Position numbers and translations under genes: made by a program. From assembly GCA_050633265.1 (NCBI GenBank), contig JBOEGE010000005.1:62001-126000 (forward strand): 64,000 nt of DNA. The letters run 5' to 3'. Of this stretch, positions 1 to 8,556 are shown piece by piece; position 1 is the stretch's first letter; every line of letters starts with the position of its first letter. The stretch comes from JBLHZY01 sp050633265 (lineage in GTDB: Bacteria > Pseudomonadota > Alphaproteobacteria > Rhodobacterales > Rhodobacteraceae). The notes below the pieces were generated by a model. It ran no database searches. It was not told where the DNA came from and worked only from the letters and a program-made list of their open reading frames with translations.

Positions 1-1452
1 GGCCAGCCGGGCATGGAGCTGTCGCTGTTTTCGCGCGATGTGATTGCGCTCGCCGCAGGGGTTGGGCTTTCGCATAATTGCTATGATGCGGCTGTTTACT
101 TGGGCGTTTGCGATAAAATCGTGCCGGGCCTCGTGATCGCTGCGGCGACCTTTGGCCATATCCCGGCCGTCTTCCTGCCCGCAGGCCCGATGACCTCGGG
201 CTTGCCCAATGATGAAAAAGCCCGCGTTCGCCAGCTTTTCGCCACTGGAGAGATCGACCGCGCCGAGCTGATGAAGGCCGAAATGGCAAGCTACCATGGC
301 CCCGGCACCTGTACCTTTTATGGGACCGCCAATACCAACCAGATGCTGATGGAGTTCATGGGGCTGCATCTGCCCGGCGCAAGTTTTGTCAATCCCGGCA
401 CTGAGCTGCGCGATGCTTTAACGATGGAAGGCGCGCGCCGTGCGCTGGAAATCACCGCATTGGGCAATGATTATCGCCCCGCTGGCGAGATTTTGGACGA
501 GAAAGCCTTCGTCAACGGCATCGTCGGGCTCATGGCCACGGGCGGCTCGACCAATCTTGTTCTGCACCTGCCCGCCATGGCGCGCGCCGCCGGGATACTC
601 CTTGATCTTCAAGACCTTGCGGATATTTCCGAGACCGTGCCTTTGATGGCGAAAGTCTATCCAAACGGGCTTGCGGATGTGAACCATTTCCATGCGGCGG
701 GCGGCCTTGGCTATCTGATTGGTGAGTTGTTGGGCGCAGGCTTGCTGCACCCCGATACCAAGACGGTCGCGGGCGACGGGCTTGCGCTTTATACGCGCGA
801 TCCAAAAATTATTGAGGGCAAGCTGGTCTGGGAAGACGGGCTTGGCAAAAGCCTGAATGAGAAAATCCTGCGCCCTGCTGCCGATCCGTTTCAAGCCTCT
901 GGTGGCCTCAAGGAGCTTTCGGGCAATCTTGGGCGCGGGGTTATGAAAGTCTCTGCTGTGGCACCCGAGCGCCATGTGATCCGCGCGCCAGCCCGTGTTT
1001 TCAATGATCAGCATGCGGTTAAGGCGGCGTTTCAGGCGGGCGAATTTACCTCTGATACGATTGTTGTGGTGCGGTTTCAGGGGCCAAAGGCCAACGGGAT
1101 GCCCGAGCTGCATTCGCTTTCCCCCACGCTGGCCGTGTTGCAAGATCGCGGCTTGAAGGTGGCGCTGGTGACCGATGGGCGCATGTCTGGGGCTTCGGGC
1201 AAGGTGCCCTCGGCGATCCATGTCTCGCCCGAGGCGGCCAATGGCGGGCCTTTGGCCAAGCTGCGCGATGGTGATATGATCGAGCTTGATGCGACCACGG
1301 GCCGCTTGGCTGTTTTGGAAGAGGGATTTGAGGCGCGCGCGGCTGTTGTGCTTGATCTTTCGGCCAACGAGCAGGGCATTGGGCGCGAATTGTTTGCAGC
1401 ATTCCGCGCGAATGTTGGCAATGCGACAGAGGGCGCGGCCGTGGTTGTTTAG
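1..1452 (+). CDS. edd: Phosphogluconate dehydratase, 5' end outside the window
   Basis: Dehydrates 6-phosphogluconate to 2-keto-3-deoxy-6-phosphogluconate in the Entner-Doudoroff pathway. The frame is open from base 1 and the first visible residues (GQPGMELSLFSRD) are internal to the IlvD/Edd family, so about 120 N-terminal residues lie upstream. Visible signatures are CDKIVPG near the start, the CTFYGTANTNQM block that holds an iron-sulfur ligand, and GLMATGGSTN. The length from there to the stop fits Edd (about 600 residues) rather than IlvD. The aldolase eda follows 81 bases later on the same strand, which settles Edd against the paralogous dihydroxy-acid dehydratase. Product identity is secure; the true start cannot be seen. 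Confidence 0.95.
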   Translation, partial: GQPGMELSLFSRDVIALAAGVGLSHNCYDAAVYLGVCDKIVPGLVIAAATFGHIPAVFLPAGPMTSGLPNDEKARVRQLFATGEIDRAELMKAEMASYHGPGTCTFYGTANTNQMLMEFMGLHLPGASFVNPGTELRDALTMEGARRALEITALGNDYRPAGEILDEKAFVNGIVGLMATGGSTNLVLHLPAMARAAGILLDLQDLADISETVPLMAKVYPNGLADVNHFHAAGGLGYLIGELLGAGLLHPDTKTVAGDGLALYTRDPKIIEGKLVWEDGLGKSLNEKILRPAADPFQASGGLKELSGNLGRGVMKVSAVAPERHVIRAPARVFNDQHAVKAAFQAGEFTSDTIVVVRFQGPKANGMPELHSLSPTLAVLQDRGLKVALVTDGRMSGASGKVPSAIHVSPEAANGGPLAKLRDGDMIELDATTGRLAVLEEGFEARAAVVLDLSANEQGIGRELFAAFRANVGNATEGAAVVV

Positions 1453-1533
1453 CGCGGGATATGAGTATTTGAGCCAAGAAAAAGCCAGCCGTTGCGAAAC
1501 GCTGAATGGTGCGAATTTTATAAGGAATACAAG

Positions 1534-2199
1534 ATGATAACTCCTGCTGAAGCAAGTGTACGCTCTGAAGCGGTTTGCCGGCTTGCGCCTGTTATCCCGG
1601 TTTTGGTGATCCATGATGCCGCGATTGCGCGCCCCTTGGCCGAGGCTTTGGTCGCTGGCGGATTGCCTGCTTTGGAGGTGACTTTGCGCACGCCCTGCGC
1701 TTTGGAGGCGATCGCTGAAATGGCGAAAGTTGAGGGTGGTACGGTTGGTGCGGGCACTTTGCTAACGCCAGAAGATGTGGCGGCGGCCGTGGCAGCGGGG
1801 GCGCGTTTTGGGGTTTCTCCGGGCGCGACGGACCGGATTTTGGAGGCTTGCGAGGCGGCGGATCTGCCGCTTTTGCCGGGCGCTGCGACGGCCTCAGAGG
1901 CGATGCGTTTGCTTGAGCGCGGCTATACGGTTCAGAAGTTTTTTCCCGCTGAGGCCTCGGGCGGCGCGCCTGCTTTGAAGGCCATTGGCGCGCCCATTCC
2001 GCAGATCAGGTTTTGCCCCACGGGCGGGGTGAGCCTGAAGAATGCACATGCCTATTTGGGTTTGAGCAATGTGCTATGTGTGGGCGGTTCATGGGTTGCG
2101 CCGAATGATTTGATCGAGGCGCGCGATTGGGCCGGGATTGAAGCTTTGGCGCGCGAGGCCTCGCAGCTTACGCGCGGAGTTAGTTGGAAGGACTTATAA
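1534..2199 (+). CDS. eda: 2-dehydro-3-deoxy-phosphogluconate (KDPG) aldolase
   Basis: Splits KDPG into pyruvate and glyceraldehyde 3-phosphate, the last Entner-Doudoroff step. The 221-residue protein shows the class I aldolase TIM-barrel motifs: PALEVTLRTP with the catalytic Glu, GAGTLL, and YTVQKFFPAEASGG with the Schiff-base lysine. An upstream in-frame ATG exists at 1492, but the ATG at 1534 is preceded by AAGGA at a good distance and matches the usual N-terminus, so it is preferred. It lies directly behind edd, so the pair is probably cotranscribed. Its 3' end overlaps the end of the convergent gene at 2180-2467 by 20 bases. Confidence 0.95.
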   Translation: MITPAEASVRSEAVCRLAPVIPVLVIHDAAIARPLAEALVAGGLPALEVTLRTPCALEAIAEMAKVEGGTVGAGTLLTPEDVAAAVAAGARFGVSPGATDRILEACEAADLPLLPGAATASEAMRLLERGYTVQKFFPAEASGGAPALKAIGAPIPQIRFCPTGGVSLKNAHAYLGLSNVLCVGGSWVAPNDLIEARDWAGIEALAREASQLTRGVSWKDL

Positions 2200-2467
2200 G
2201 GGAATGGCGCGCTGCTCTGCCGCCGCGCCGCCCCTTTTTCGCTGCCTCCCCTAGCCCCTCATTAAGCACTTGGCTCATCGGGTGATTGGCATCCGTGCCA
2301 TAGGTTTTTAGCAAGGTTTTCAACGCCTCTTCTGGCGCGAACTCGGCGGGAAGCTTGATTGCCCAATCCAAAAAGATCGAGCGGCATTCTTCAATGCGGA
2401 TGCCCTCAATACGGTAGGACTCGCGAATAAGTCCCGCAGGATCAATCACTTGCAGATCAAAGCTCAT
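2180..2467 (-). CDS. Hypothetical protein cotranscribed with glnE
   Basis: A 95-residue soluble protein starting MSFDLQVIDPAG, with a basic, Arg/Gly-rich C-terminus. I do not recognise the family. The ATG lies one base after the glnE stop codon, so translational coupling with glnE is likely and supports it being a real gene. An ATG 24 bases further upstream is also in frame but would sit inside glnE. There is no signal peptide or membrane segment. Its 3' end overlaps the end of eda. The middle segment alternates charged and hydrophobic residues like a small alpha-helical protein. Function unknown. Confidence 0.7.
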   Translation of the reverse strand: MSFDLQVIDPAGLIRESYRIEGIRIEECRSIFLDWAIKLPAEFAPEEALKTLLKTYGTDANHPMSQVLNEGLGEAAKKGRRGGRAARHSLISPSN

Positions 2468-2468
2468 A

Positions 2469-5306
2469 TCAGGCCTCTTGCGGAAACGCACGGTTTAACG
2501 CCGCTGAGATCACCGTATCTGCCGCTTGGCACAAAGTTGCAAGCTCTTGGCCGAGCGCCTCGATTGAGGGCGCATCCGTTTCGCGCAGCAGGAAATCGCG
2601 CCCGCCTTTGCCCAATTGCGCAAGGTTGATCTGCTCTCCGGCAAGCAAGCGCGCCGCTGATTGCAAACGCCATGTCAGCCGGTAAGCCGCTTTGAGCGCA
2701 TCCCCCTCACCGGCGCTGATCCAGCCTGCGGCCACGCCCGCTTCGATCTGCGCATAAACGCCGCGATCAGAGGCCCCATGAAGCAGGGCGGCGGCCTGGG
2801 CAAAGAGCTCAATATCCATCATCCGGCCCGGCCCCTGTTTGGCCTCCCACTGATCCGACATCGGCTTGGCCTCGGCCAAACGCGCGCGCATGTCATCGGT
2901 ATCTTTGCGGATCATCGCGCCGTCTTTAGGCCCGCCAAGGATCGCGCAGCGCAGCGCCTCAACCTCTTGGCACAGCTCGAAATTTCCGGCCACACAGCGC
3001 GCCCGGGTGAGGGCCAGATGCTCCCATGTCCAGGCCTCTTCGCGCTGATAAGTCTCAAACGCTTGCAAGGATGTCGCGACCGGCCCCTGCCGCCCCGACG
3101 GGCGCAGCCGCATATCGACCTCATAGAGCCGCCCTTGCGCCATCGGCGCGCTTAAGGCGGTGACAAAGGCTTGGGTGAGGCGCGCGTAATAGGCCCGGCT
3201 CGCCAGAGGGCGGCGCCCCTCGGAGGCCTCTTGACCCGCAGCATCATAGATCATGATCAGGTCAAGATCGGAGGCCGCATTCAGCCGCCCTGCCCCCAAG
3301 CTGCCCATGCCCAAAACGCAAGCGCCGCGCCCCGGCGCATCCCCATGTTTGCGCGCAAATTCCGCGAGCACATAGGGCCAAAGCTCGGCCAAAACCGCCC
3401 GCGCGAGATCAGCATATTGCGCGCCCGCCTCATCCGCATCAATCAACCCGCGCAGCTGATGCACACCGATGCGAAAATCCCATTCCTTGGCCCATCGGCG
3501 CAGCGCATCCAAGCGCGCCTCATAATCCGACAGCGCCAAAAGCAGCCCCGCCAATTCGCTGCGCAATGCCTCTTCCTCGGGCCATGGCGCAAAGAAATTC
3601 CCGCCAATCACCGCATCAAACACGCTCGAATTGCGCGCCAGATATTGCGCCAAATGCGGCGCGGTTGAGCAAATATCTATAACCAAGTCAACGAGTTGCA
3701 AGTTCGCCTCAAACAGCGAAAAGAGCTGAACCCCAGCCGGCAACCCCGCCAAGAACCCATCCAGATGCACCAAAGCCTCATCCGGTTTATCAACCCGCGA
3801 AAGCCGCGCAATCAGCTCGGGGCGCAGCCGATCAAATATCGCGCGCGCCCGCTCAGAACGCAGCGCCGGATAGCTTGTCCATCGGGCGATCATCTCTTCG
3901 CTGGCAGGCGAAAGCGCCAGCGGCTCTTGATCCTTTTCGCTGCGATCAACAGCGCCGCGGCCCGTATCCCCGCCCTGATTTGGCGCAAAGAAATCCTCCG
4001 TTAGATCATCAACCCGACCAAGGCGATCCAACAAATCGATGCGCAGGCTCTCCTCGGACTGGCCCATAAACGCTGCGAGCCGCGCCATGCCTTGGGCGCT
4101 TTTGGGAAGGTCATGGGTCTGCGCATCGCGGATCATTTGCAAGCGATGCTCGACCTCGCGATGCGCGACATAATCCTCGCCCAAAGCATCCGCCACCCCT
4201 TGCGAAATCCAGCCCTTGCCCGCCAAAGCCTGCAAGCTTGGAACCGTCTCGCGGCCGCGCAGATCGGGATCGCGCCCGCCGGCAATCAACTGGCGCGTTT
4301 GGGTGAAAAATTCGATCTCTCGAATGCCGCCCGCGCCGAGCTTCATATTGTGCCCCTCAAGGGTAATCGGGCCGTTTAACCCTTTGTGATCGCGGATTTT
4401 AAGGCGCATATCATGGGCATCTTGGATCGCGGCAAAATCCAGATGCTTGCGCCAAACAAAGGGCACCAGCGCGTCCAAAAACCGCGCGCCCGCCGCGATA
4501 TCCCCCGCACAGGCGCGCGCTTTGATATAGGCCGCGCGCTCCCATGTCCGCCCAACGCTTTCATAATAGCGCTCGGCGGCCTCCATCGAGATACACACCG
4601 GCGTCACAGATGGATCGGGGCGCAGGCGCAGATCGGTGCGAAACACATAGCCCGTCGCTGTGCGATCCGAAAGCATCGCGGCCATTTTGCGCGCGACCCG
4701 GATAAAGGCCGAACGCGCCTCAAGGTAATCCTGCGGGCTGTAGCGCCCCTCATCAAACAGGCAGATCAGATCAATATCAGAGGAGTAATTCAGCTCATGC
4801 GCGCCCATTTTTCCCATAGCCAGCGCAAACATGCCTGCGCCGTTTTGGGCATCATCCGGCCCTGCGCCCGGAATTTTGCCCCGTGCGATTTCGCCGCTCA
4901 ACAGGCTGCGCATCGCGCCATGAACGGCCGCATCGCCAAGATCGGTCAGCGCACGCGTCACCTTTGCCAAGGGCCAAACCCCGCCCAAATCAGCAAGCCC
5001 TGCAAGCAAAGCAACGCGCCGCTTGGCCGCGCGCAACCCCTCGCCCATTTCCTTGGGCCCTTCCATCAAAGGGATCGCCGCGAGCAGCTCATCAAGCGCC
5101 GCCTCGGGCGTTTGATCCGCCAGAACCGGGCGCAGCCAATCGGCCTCGCTCTCGATCAAACCTTTGAGAAAGGGCGAACAGCCCGCCGTGCCCTCAATCA
5201 GATCGCCAAGCGCGCCGCCCACGCCGATCAGCGCACGCGCCTCCTTGCCGCGCTCGGCTTCAAAGGCGGTGGGGCTGCGGGTCATTCTGGATGCAAAATC
5301 GCTCAT
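2469..5306 (-). CDS. glnE: Bifunctional glutamine synthetase adenylyltransferase/deadenylase
   Basis: Adenylylates and deadenylylates glutamine synthetase in response to PII proteins, setting nitrogen assimilation. The 945-residue length is normal for GlnE. Two nucleotidyltransferase domains are visible: the N-terminal one with MGKMGAHELNYSSDIDLI around residues 165-181, and the C-terminal one with GSLGAGRLNAASDLDLI around residue 680. Each carries the metal-binding DxD. Helical PII-signalling regions follow each domain. It is followed at once by a small unknown gene on the same strand. The start MSDFASRM is the only plausible one, since upstream bases lead into an AT-rich intergenic stretch. 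Confidence 0.96.
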   Translation of the reverse strand: MSDFASRMTRSPTAFEAERGKEARALIGVGGALGDLIEGTAGCSPFLKGLIESEADWLRPVLADQTPEAALDELLAAIPLMEGPKEMGEGLRAAKRRVALLAGLADLGGVWPLAKVTRALTDLGDAAVHGAMRSLLSGEIARGKIPGAGPDDAQNGAGMFALAMGKMGAHELNYSSDIDLICLFDEGRYSPQDYLEARSAFIRVARKMAAMLSDRTATGYVFRTDLRLRPDPSVTPVCISMEAAERYYESVGRTWERAAYIKARACAGDIAAGARFLDALVPFVWRKHLDFAAIQDAHDMRLKIRDHKGLNGPITLEGHNMKLGAGGIREIEFFTQTRQLIAGGRDPDLRGRETVPSLQALAGKGWISQGVADALGEDYVAHREVEHRLQMIRDAQTHDLPKSAQGMARLAAFMGQSEESLRIDLLDRLGRVDDLTEDFFAPNQGGDTGRGAVDRSEKDQEPLALSPASEEMIARWTSYPALRSERARAIFDRLRPELIARLSRVDKPDEALVHLDGFLAGLPAGVQLFSLFEANLQLVDLVIDICSTAPHLAQYLARNSSVFDAVIGGNFFAPWPEEEALRSELAGLLLALSDYEARLDALRRWAKEWDFRIGVHQLRGLIDADEAGAQYADLARAVLAELWPYVLAEFARKHGDAPGRGACVLGMGSLGAGRLNAASDLDLIMIYDAAGQEASEGRRPLASRAYYARLTQAFVTALSAPMAQGRLYEVDMRLRPSGRQGPVATSLQAFETYQREEAWTWEHLALTRARCVAGNFELCQEVEALRCAILGGPKDGAMIRKDTDDMRARLAEAKPMSDQWEAKQGPGRMMDIELFAQAAALLHGASDRGVYAQIEAGVAAGWISAGEGDALKAAYRLTWRLQSAARLLAGEQINLAQLGKGGRDFLLRETDAPSIEALGQELATLCQAADTVISAALNRAFPQEA

Positions 5307-5601
5307 GCCTCAGGTTTAACGGGCGCGCGCGCGCGGTCAAGCGGATCAAGAGATCACGGGGCAAAATGATGGGGCCCGCCCGTGCGCGGCGCAATAAAGC
5401 GCCCGCCCGCGCCCAGTTTGAAAATTATTTCACCCCGCAACCCATTGATATAAAACAACCAATCAAAATAATGTAAATTTCGTTCACATTGATCCTTGCA
5501 AAGCCAATCGCCAAACCCAATCTTGGTAATGTGAAAGGGCGTAACATACCGCCCCGCAAAACCCAAACCGGCCAAGAGGGCCACCAAAAGGAGAGACCCA
5601 T

Positions 5602-6033
5602 ATGACAACCGCCACCGCCGCTTCATGGCCCCACCGGGCAGAAAACTGGCTTGATAGCAAAGGTAAAGGCGCCTGGATGGCGGCTATGATCTTGGGCATG
5701 ATCTTCTTTTGGCCCGTCGGTCTCGCCATTCTCTTTTATATGATCTGGAGCAAGAAAATGTTTAATGGATCCTCACGCGGCTGCCATGCGGCCCGCCACC
5801 GTCATCGCCACCACCACGGCCATGGATTTCACTCCTCAGGCAACAGCGCCTTTGACGCCTACAAAGCCGAAACCCTGCGCCGCCTAGAAGAAGAGCAAGA
5901 AAGCTTTGAAGCCTTCCTTCAGCGCTTGCGTGAAGCCAAGGACAAATCGGAATTCGATGATTTCATGGATGAGCGCGCCACAGCCGCCCGCCTTGATGCC
6001 GATGCCGATGAAGACGCAAAAGAAGACGCCTAA
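5602..6033 (+). CDS. DUF2852 family membrane protein
   Basis: A 143-residue protein of the alphaproteobacterial DUF2852 family, recognised from the N-terminal block with one long hydrophobic helix (about residues 24-48, GMIFFWPVGLAILFYMIWSK), a His-rich linker (HRHRHHHGHGFH) and a charged coiled-coil-like C-terminus (RRLEEEQESFEAFLQRL). The start is fixed by AGGAGA a few bases upstream. Its biochemical role is unknown. The His cluster could bind metal, but that is a guess. The gene stands alone: an AT-rich 295-base region lies upstream and a strong terminator hairpin follows it. Confidence 0.88.
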   Translation: MTTATAASWPHRAENWLDSKGKGAWMAAMILGMIFFWPVGLAILFYMIWSKKMFNGSSRGCHAARHRHRHHHGHGFHSSGNSAFDAYKAETLRRLEEEQESFEAFLQRLREAKDKSEFDDFMDERATAARLDADADEDAKEDA

Positions 6034-6045
6034 CCATTGCAGCGA

Positions 6046-6086
6046 TGGGCGATCACCCCTCCCGTGATCGCCCACCGCCCCTTTTT
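6046..6086 (+). terminator. Rho-independent terminator after the DUF2852 gene
   Basis: Perfect 10-bp stem TGGGCGATCA / TGATCGCCCA with a 9-base loop (6046-6074), followed after seven bases by five T. It starts 13 bases after the stop codon. Confidence 0.75.
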
Positions 6087-6206
6087 CCTTGCTGCGCCCT
6101 TGCTGGGGCAGCGGCGCAGCAATTGGCCGCCCTCATACCCAAGGATTGAACTGGCCCGCCCGCAGCCCTATCTACCCAACAGCCCCCCAAATCCGGAGCA
6201 AAACAG

Positions 6207-6683
6207 ATGAGCCCGACAGACCCCTCAGACAGCGCCTCAGACCCGCATTGGGGCCTCCCTGATCCCGAAACCCAAGCTGAATTCTACGCCGATGTCCCGG
6301 CGAAACGGCTTGTTGCTTTTGTGATTGATACGGTGATCGTGTCGCTTCTTACGCTCATCATCATCCCATTCACGCTCTTTACTGCGCTGTTTTATCTGCC
6401 TTTTCTGTGGCTCGTTGTGGGGCTTGCCTATCGTATCATCACGCTAACCAATGGCTCTGCCACGCCCGGCATGCGCCTGACAGGGATCGAGATGCGCGAC
6501 AGCTCAGGCGCGCGCTTTGGGCTTGGGCTGGCGGCGGCCCATACGATTCTTTTTGCGATCTCAATGTCGATGTTTTTCCCCCAGGTGGCCTCGATCATAC
6601 TGATGATGACAGGCGAGCGTGCCAAAGGGCTCAGCGATCATATCCTGAGCACAGCCGCGATCAACCGGGCGCGCAAAATCTAA
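6207..6683 (+). CDS. RDD family inner-membrane protein
   Basis: A 158-residue protein with the RDD domain layout: a soluble N-terminus, then PAKRLVAFVIDTVIVSLLTLI as first helix with the Arg-Asp signature, a second helix (FTALFYLPFLWLVVGLAYRII), the motif NGSATPGMRLTGIEMRD typical of RDD proteins, and a last pair of hydrophobic segments. RDD proteins are small membrane proteins of mostly unknown role; some act in cation transport. It sits 199 bases before bpt on the same strand, a neighbourhood I associate with this order. The function is inferred only at family level. Confidence 0.88.
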   Translation: MSPTDPSDSASDPHWGLPDPETQAEFYADVPAKRLVAFVIDTVIVSLLTLIIIPFTLFTALFYLPFLWLVVGLAYRIITLTNGSATPGMRLTGIEMRDSSGARFGLGLAAAHTILFAISMSMFFPQVASIILMMTGERAKGLSDHILSTAAINRARKI

Positions 6684-6882
6684 GCTGCGCGCCTCTTTCG
6701 CCCAGCGGCTGCGGGCCGCCACATCGCGCCCAAATCGCGCCCGCCCTTTCCCACCAAACCTTTTGCCAAACCAAGCCCGGCCCCCGCCGCCGCCTTAACC
6801 CTAGCGCCAGTTAATCGCGCAAGGGCTTGGCGGCGCGCGCAATGATTGCTAACCTAGGCGCAACCCATGCAATGACAGATCA

Positions 6883-7716
6883 ATGCGCCATACCCTTCCC
6901 ATCGCCCCTCAGTTCTATGTAACAGCGCCCCAGCCCTGCCCTTATCTTGAGGGCCGGATGGAGCGAAAACTGTTCACAGCCCTGCAAGGCGAGTTTGCCG
7001 AAAAGCTCAACGATACGCTTTCAAAACAAGGGTTTCGCCGCTCGCAAAACGTGCTCTATCGCCCCTCTTGCGCCGAATGCAGCGCCTGCCTTTCGGCCCG
7101 TATCCGGGTCGCGGATTTCGCTCCTTCCAAAAGCCAGAAACGGGCGCAAAAACGCAATTTCGATCTGCGCCGCGAGGCCACATCCCCCTGGGCGACCGAA
7201 GCCCAATATGCGCTGTTTCGCGACTATCTTGATACGCGCCACGCAGATGGCGGCATGGCGGATATGGATATTTTCGAATTCGCCGCGATGATCGAAGAAA
7301 CCCCGATCCGCAGCCGCGTCGTTGAATATACCGCCGATCCAGAGCCGGGCCGGCGCAAACGCCCCCTCTCGGCTGTCTGCCTCACCGATGTGCTCGAAGA
7401 TGGGCTCAGCATGGTCTATTCTTTCTACGATCCCGAGCGGGTCAAAAACTCTGTCGGGACATATGTGATCCTCGATCATATCGAGATCGCGCGCGAGGCA
7501 GGTTTGCCCTATGTCTACCTTGGCTACTGGGTCCCCGGCTCGCCGAAAATGGGCTATAAGGCGAATTTCAAAGGGCTCGAAGTCTATAAAGATGGCGGCT
7601 GGCAAGATCTCGGCGATCCAGCCGATTACGCCGCCGATACCCATCCGCTTTCCTCTGATCCCATCGCCGAACAGGTCGCAAGGATCAACCTGCCCGATAC
7701 GCGCGCCAAAAGTTAA
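6883..7716 (+). CDS. bpt: Aspartate/glutamate leucyltransferase (arginyl-transferase family)
   Basis: Transfers leucine (Bpt type) from aminoacyl-tRNA to N-terminal Asp or Glu, marking proteins for ClpS/ClpAP degradation under the N-end rule. The 277-residue protein has the full family signature: CPYLEGRMERKLF at residues 19-31, the Cys pair in RPSCAECSACLSARI near residue 65, and the C-terminal acetyltransferase-fold block with YVYLGYWVPGSPKMGYKANF. The start MRHTLPIAPQFY is the usual one. The bacterial two-domain length argues for Bpt rather than eukaryotic-type Ate1. It may be cotranscribed with the following redoxin gene. Confidence 0.95.
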   Translation: MRHTLPIAPQFYVTAPQPCPYLEGRMERKLFTALQGEFAEKLNDTLSKQGFRRSQNVLYRPSCAECSACLSARIRVADFAPSKSQKRAQKRNFDLRREATSPWATEAQYALFRDYLDTRHADGGMADMDIFEFAAMIEETPIRSRVVEYTADPEPGRRKRPLSAVCLTDVLEDGLSMVYSFYDPERVKNSVGTYVILDHIEIAREAGLPYVYLGYWVPGSPKMGYKANFKGLEVYKDGGWQDLGDPADYAADTHPLSSDPIAEQVARINLPDTRAKS

Positions 7717-7767
7717 GCGGGCCCTCCGCAGAGCACGGCGCCTTAGCCCCCGAAAAGGAGGATCAAG

Positions 7768-8484
7768 ATGCCCGGCTATAACTACGACAGCTTCACCTCG
7801 CAAGATTATGATTTTGATACAGAAACCGGCCCGGGCCTTGGCCAGAAAGCGCCCGATTTCGCCCTGACAACAAGCACAGGCGCGCGCCGTAATCTGCTTG
7901 ATTTTGACGGCGATTTTTTGGTGCTGGAAATGGGCAGCATCACCTGCCCGCTTTTTCAAGGGCGGCGCAGGATCATGAGCAGGCTTGAGATGGATAATCC
8001 GCGCGTCTCGCATGCCATCCTCTATGTCCGCGAGGCCCATCCCGGCGCCGATATCCCAAGCCACGCGAACTTTGCCGAAAAGACCGCCTGCGCGGAGCGC
8101 TTGCGGGTAGAAGATGGCGAGACGCGGCTTGTATTGGTCGATGATTTTGAAGGCCATGCCCATGCCGCATATGGCGCGATGCCCAATGCTGTGTTCATCA
8201 TCAATGCCAATGGCTGCGTTGTTTTTACCTCGGATTGGAACAACCCATCCGCCACCCGCAGCGCGCTAAAGGCTCTTTTGGCGGGGAAAAAGGCCCGCAG
8301 CAAAAGCTATTTCCGGCCCGTCCCGCCCTGGGTGCTGGCGCGTATCTTGGGGCGCGCAGGCAAAGGATCGGCGCGCGACTTTTTCAAAAGCCTGCCCGCC
8401 CTGATCCGGGCCAATATTTTCAAACGTAACCTGCGGCTTTTGCTGAACAAACCCGCGATCGCGCCGCCCGATAGCGCCTGCTGA
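7768..8484 (+). CDS. Thioredoxin-fold protein of the iodothyronine-deiodinase/redoxin type
   Basis: A 238-residue cytoplasmic protein. Residues about 25-180 form a redoxin-like domain: PDFALTTSTGARRNL, then LEMGSITCPLF with a single cysteine (C60, codon TGC), then AILYVREAHPG (EAH at 89-91) and a beta-hairpin FIINANGCVVFTSDWNN. In animal deiodinases the equivalent places hold the selenocysteine of GSCT-U-PPF and a conserved YIEEAH, so this is a cysteine form of that fold. The start has a strong RBS (AAAAGGAGG). The C-terminal 60 residues are basic and may contact membrane or nucleic acid. Substrate unknown; peroxidase or dehalogenase activity are both open. Confidence 0.8.
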   Translation: MPGYNYDSFTSQDYDFDTETGPGLGQKAPDFALTTSTGARRNLLDFDGDFLVLEMGSITCPLFQGRRRIMSRLEMDNPRVSHAILYVREAHPGADIPSHANFAEKTACAERLRVEDGETRLVLVDDFEGHAHAAYGAMPNAVFIINANGCVVFTSDWNNPSATRSALKALLAGKKARSKSYFRPVPPWVLARILGRAGKGSARDFFKSLPALIRANIFKRNLRLLLNKPAIAPPDSAC

Positions 8485-8502
8485 TCGCGCCCTACCCCAA
8501 CC

Positions 8503-8531
8503 AAAAGGCCCGCGAAATCCGCAGGCCTTTT
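8503..8531. terminator. Bidirectional terminator between the redoxin gene and dctM
   Basis: Inverted repeat AAAAGGCC / GGCCTTTT with an additional inner GCG/CGC pairing. It lies between two convergent genes and has A and T tracts on both sides, so it can serve both transcripts. Confidence 0.75.
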
Positions 8532-8556
8532 GCTTTGTCTCTTTGCGCGTCGCGCC

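Noticed and set aside
418..1614. 398-codon minus-strand frame opposite edd
   Set aside because: Arg/His-rich shadow of the GC-rich edd gene; the plus-strand product is a clear conserved enzyme.
5354..5626. 90-codon minus-strand frame with a signal-like N-terminus, next to the DUF2852 gene
   Set aside because: It covers the RBS and first codons of DUF2852 on the other strand, has no RBS of its own, and the AT-rich stretch inside it looks like a promoter region.
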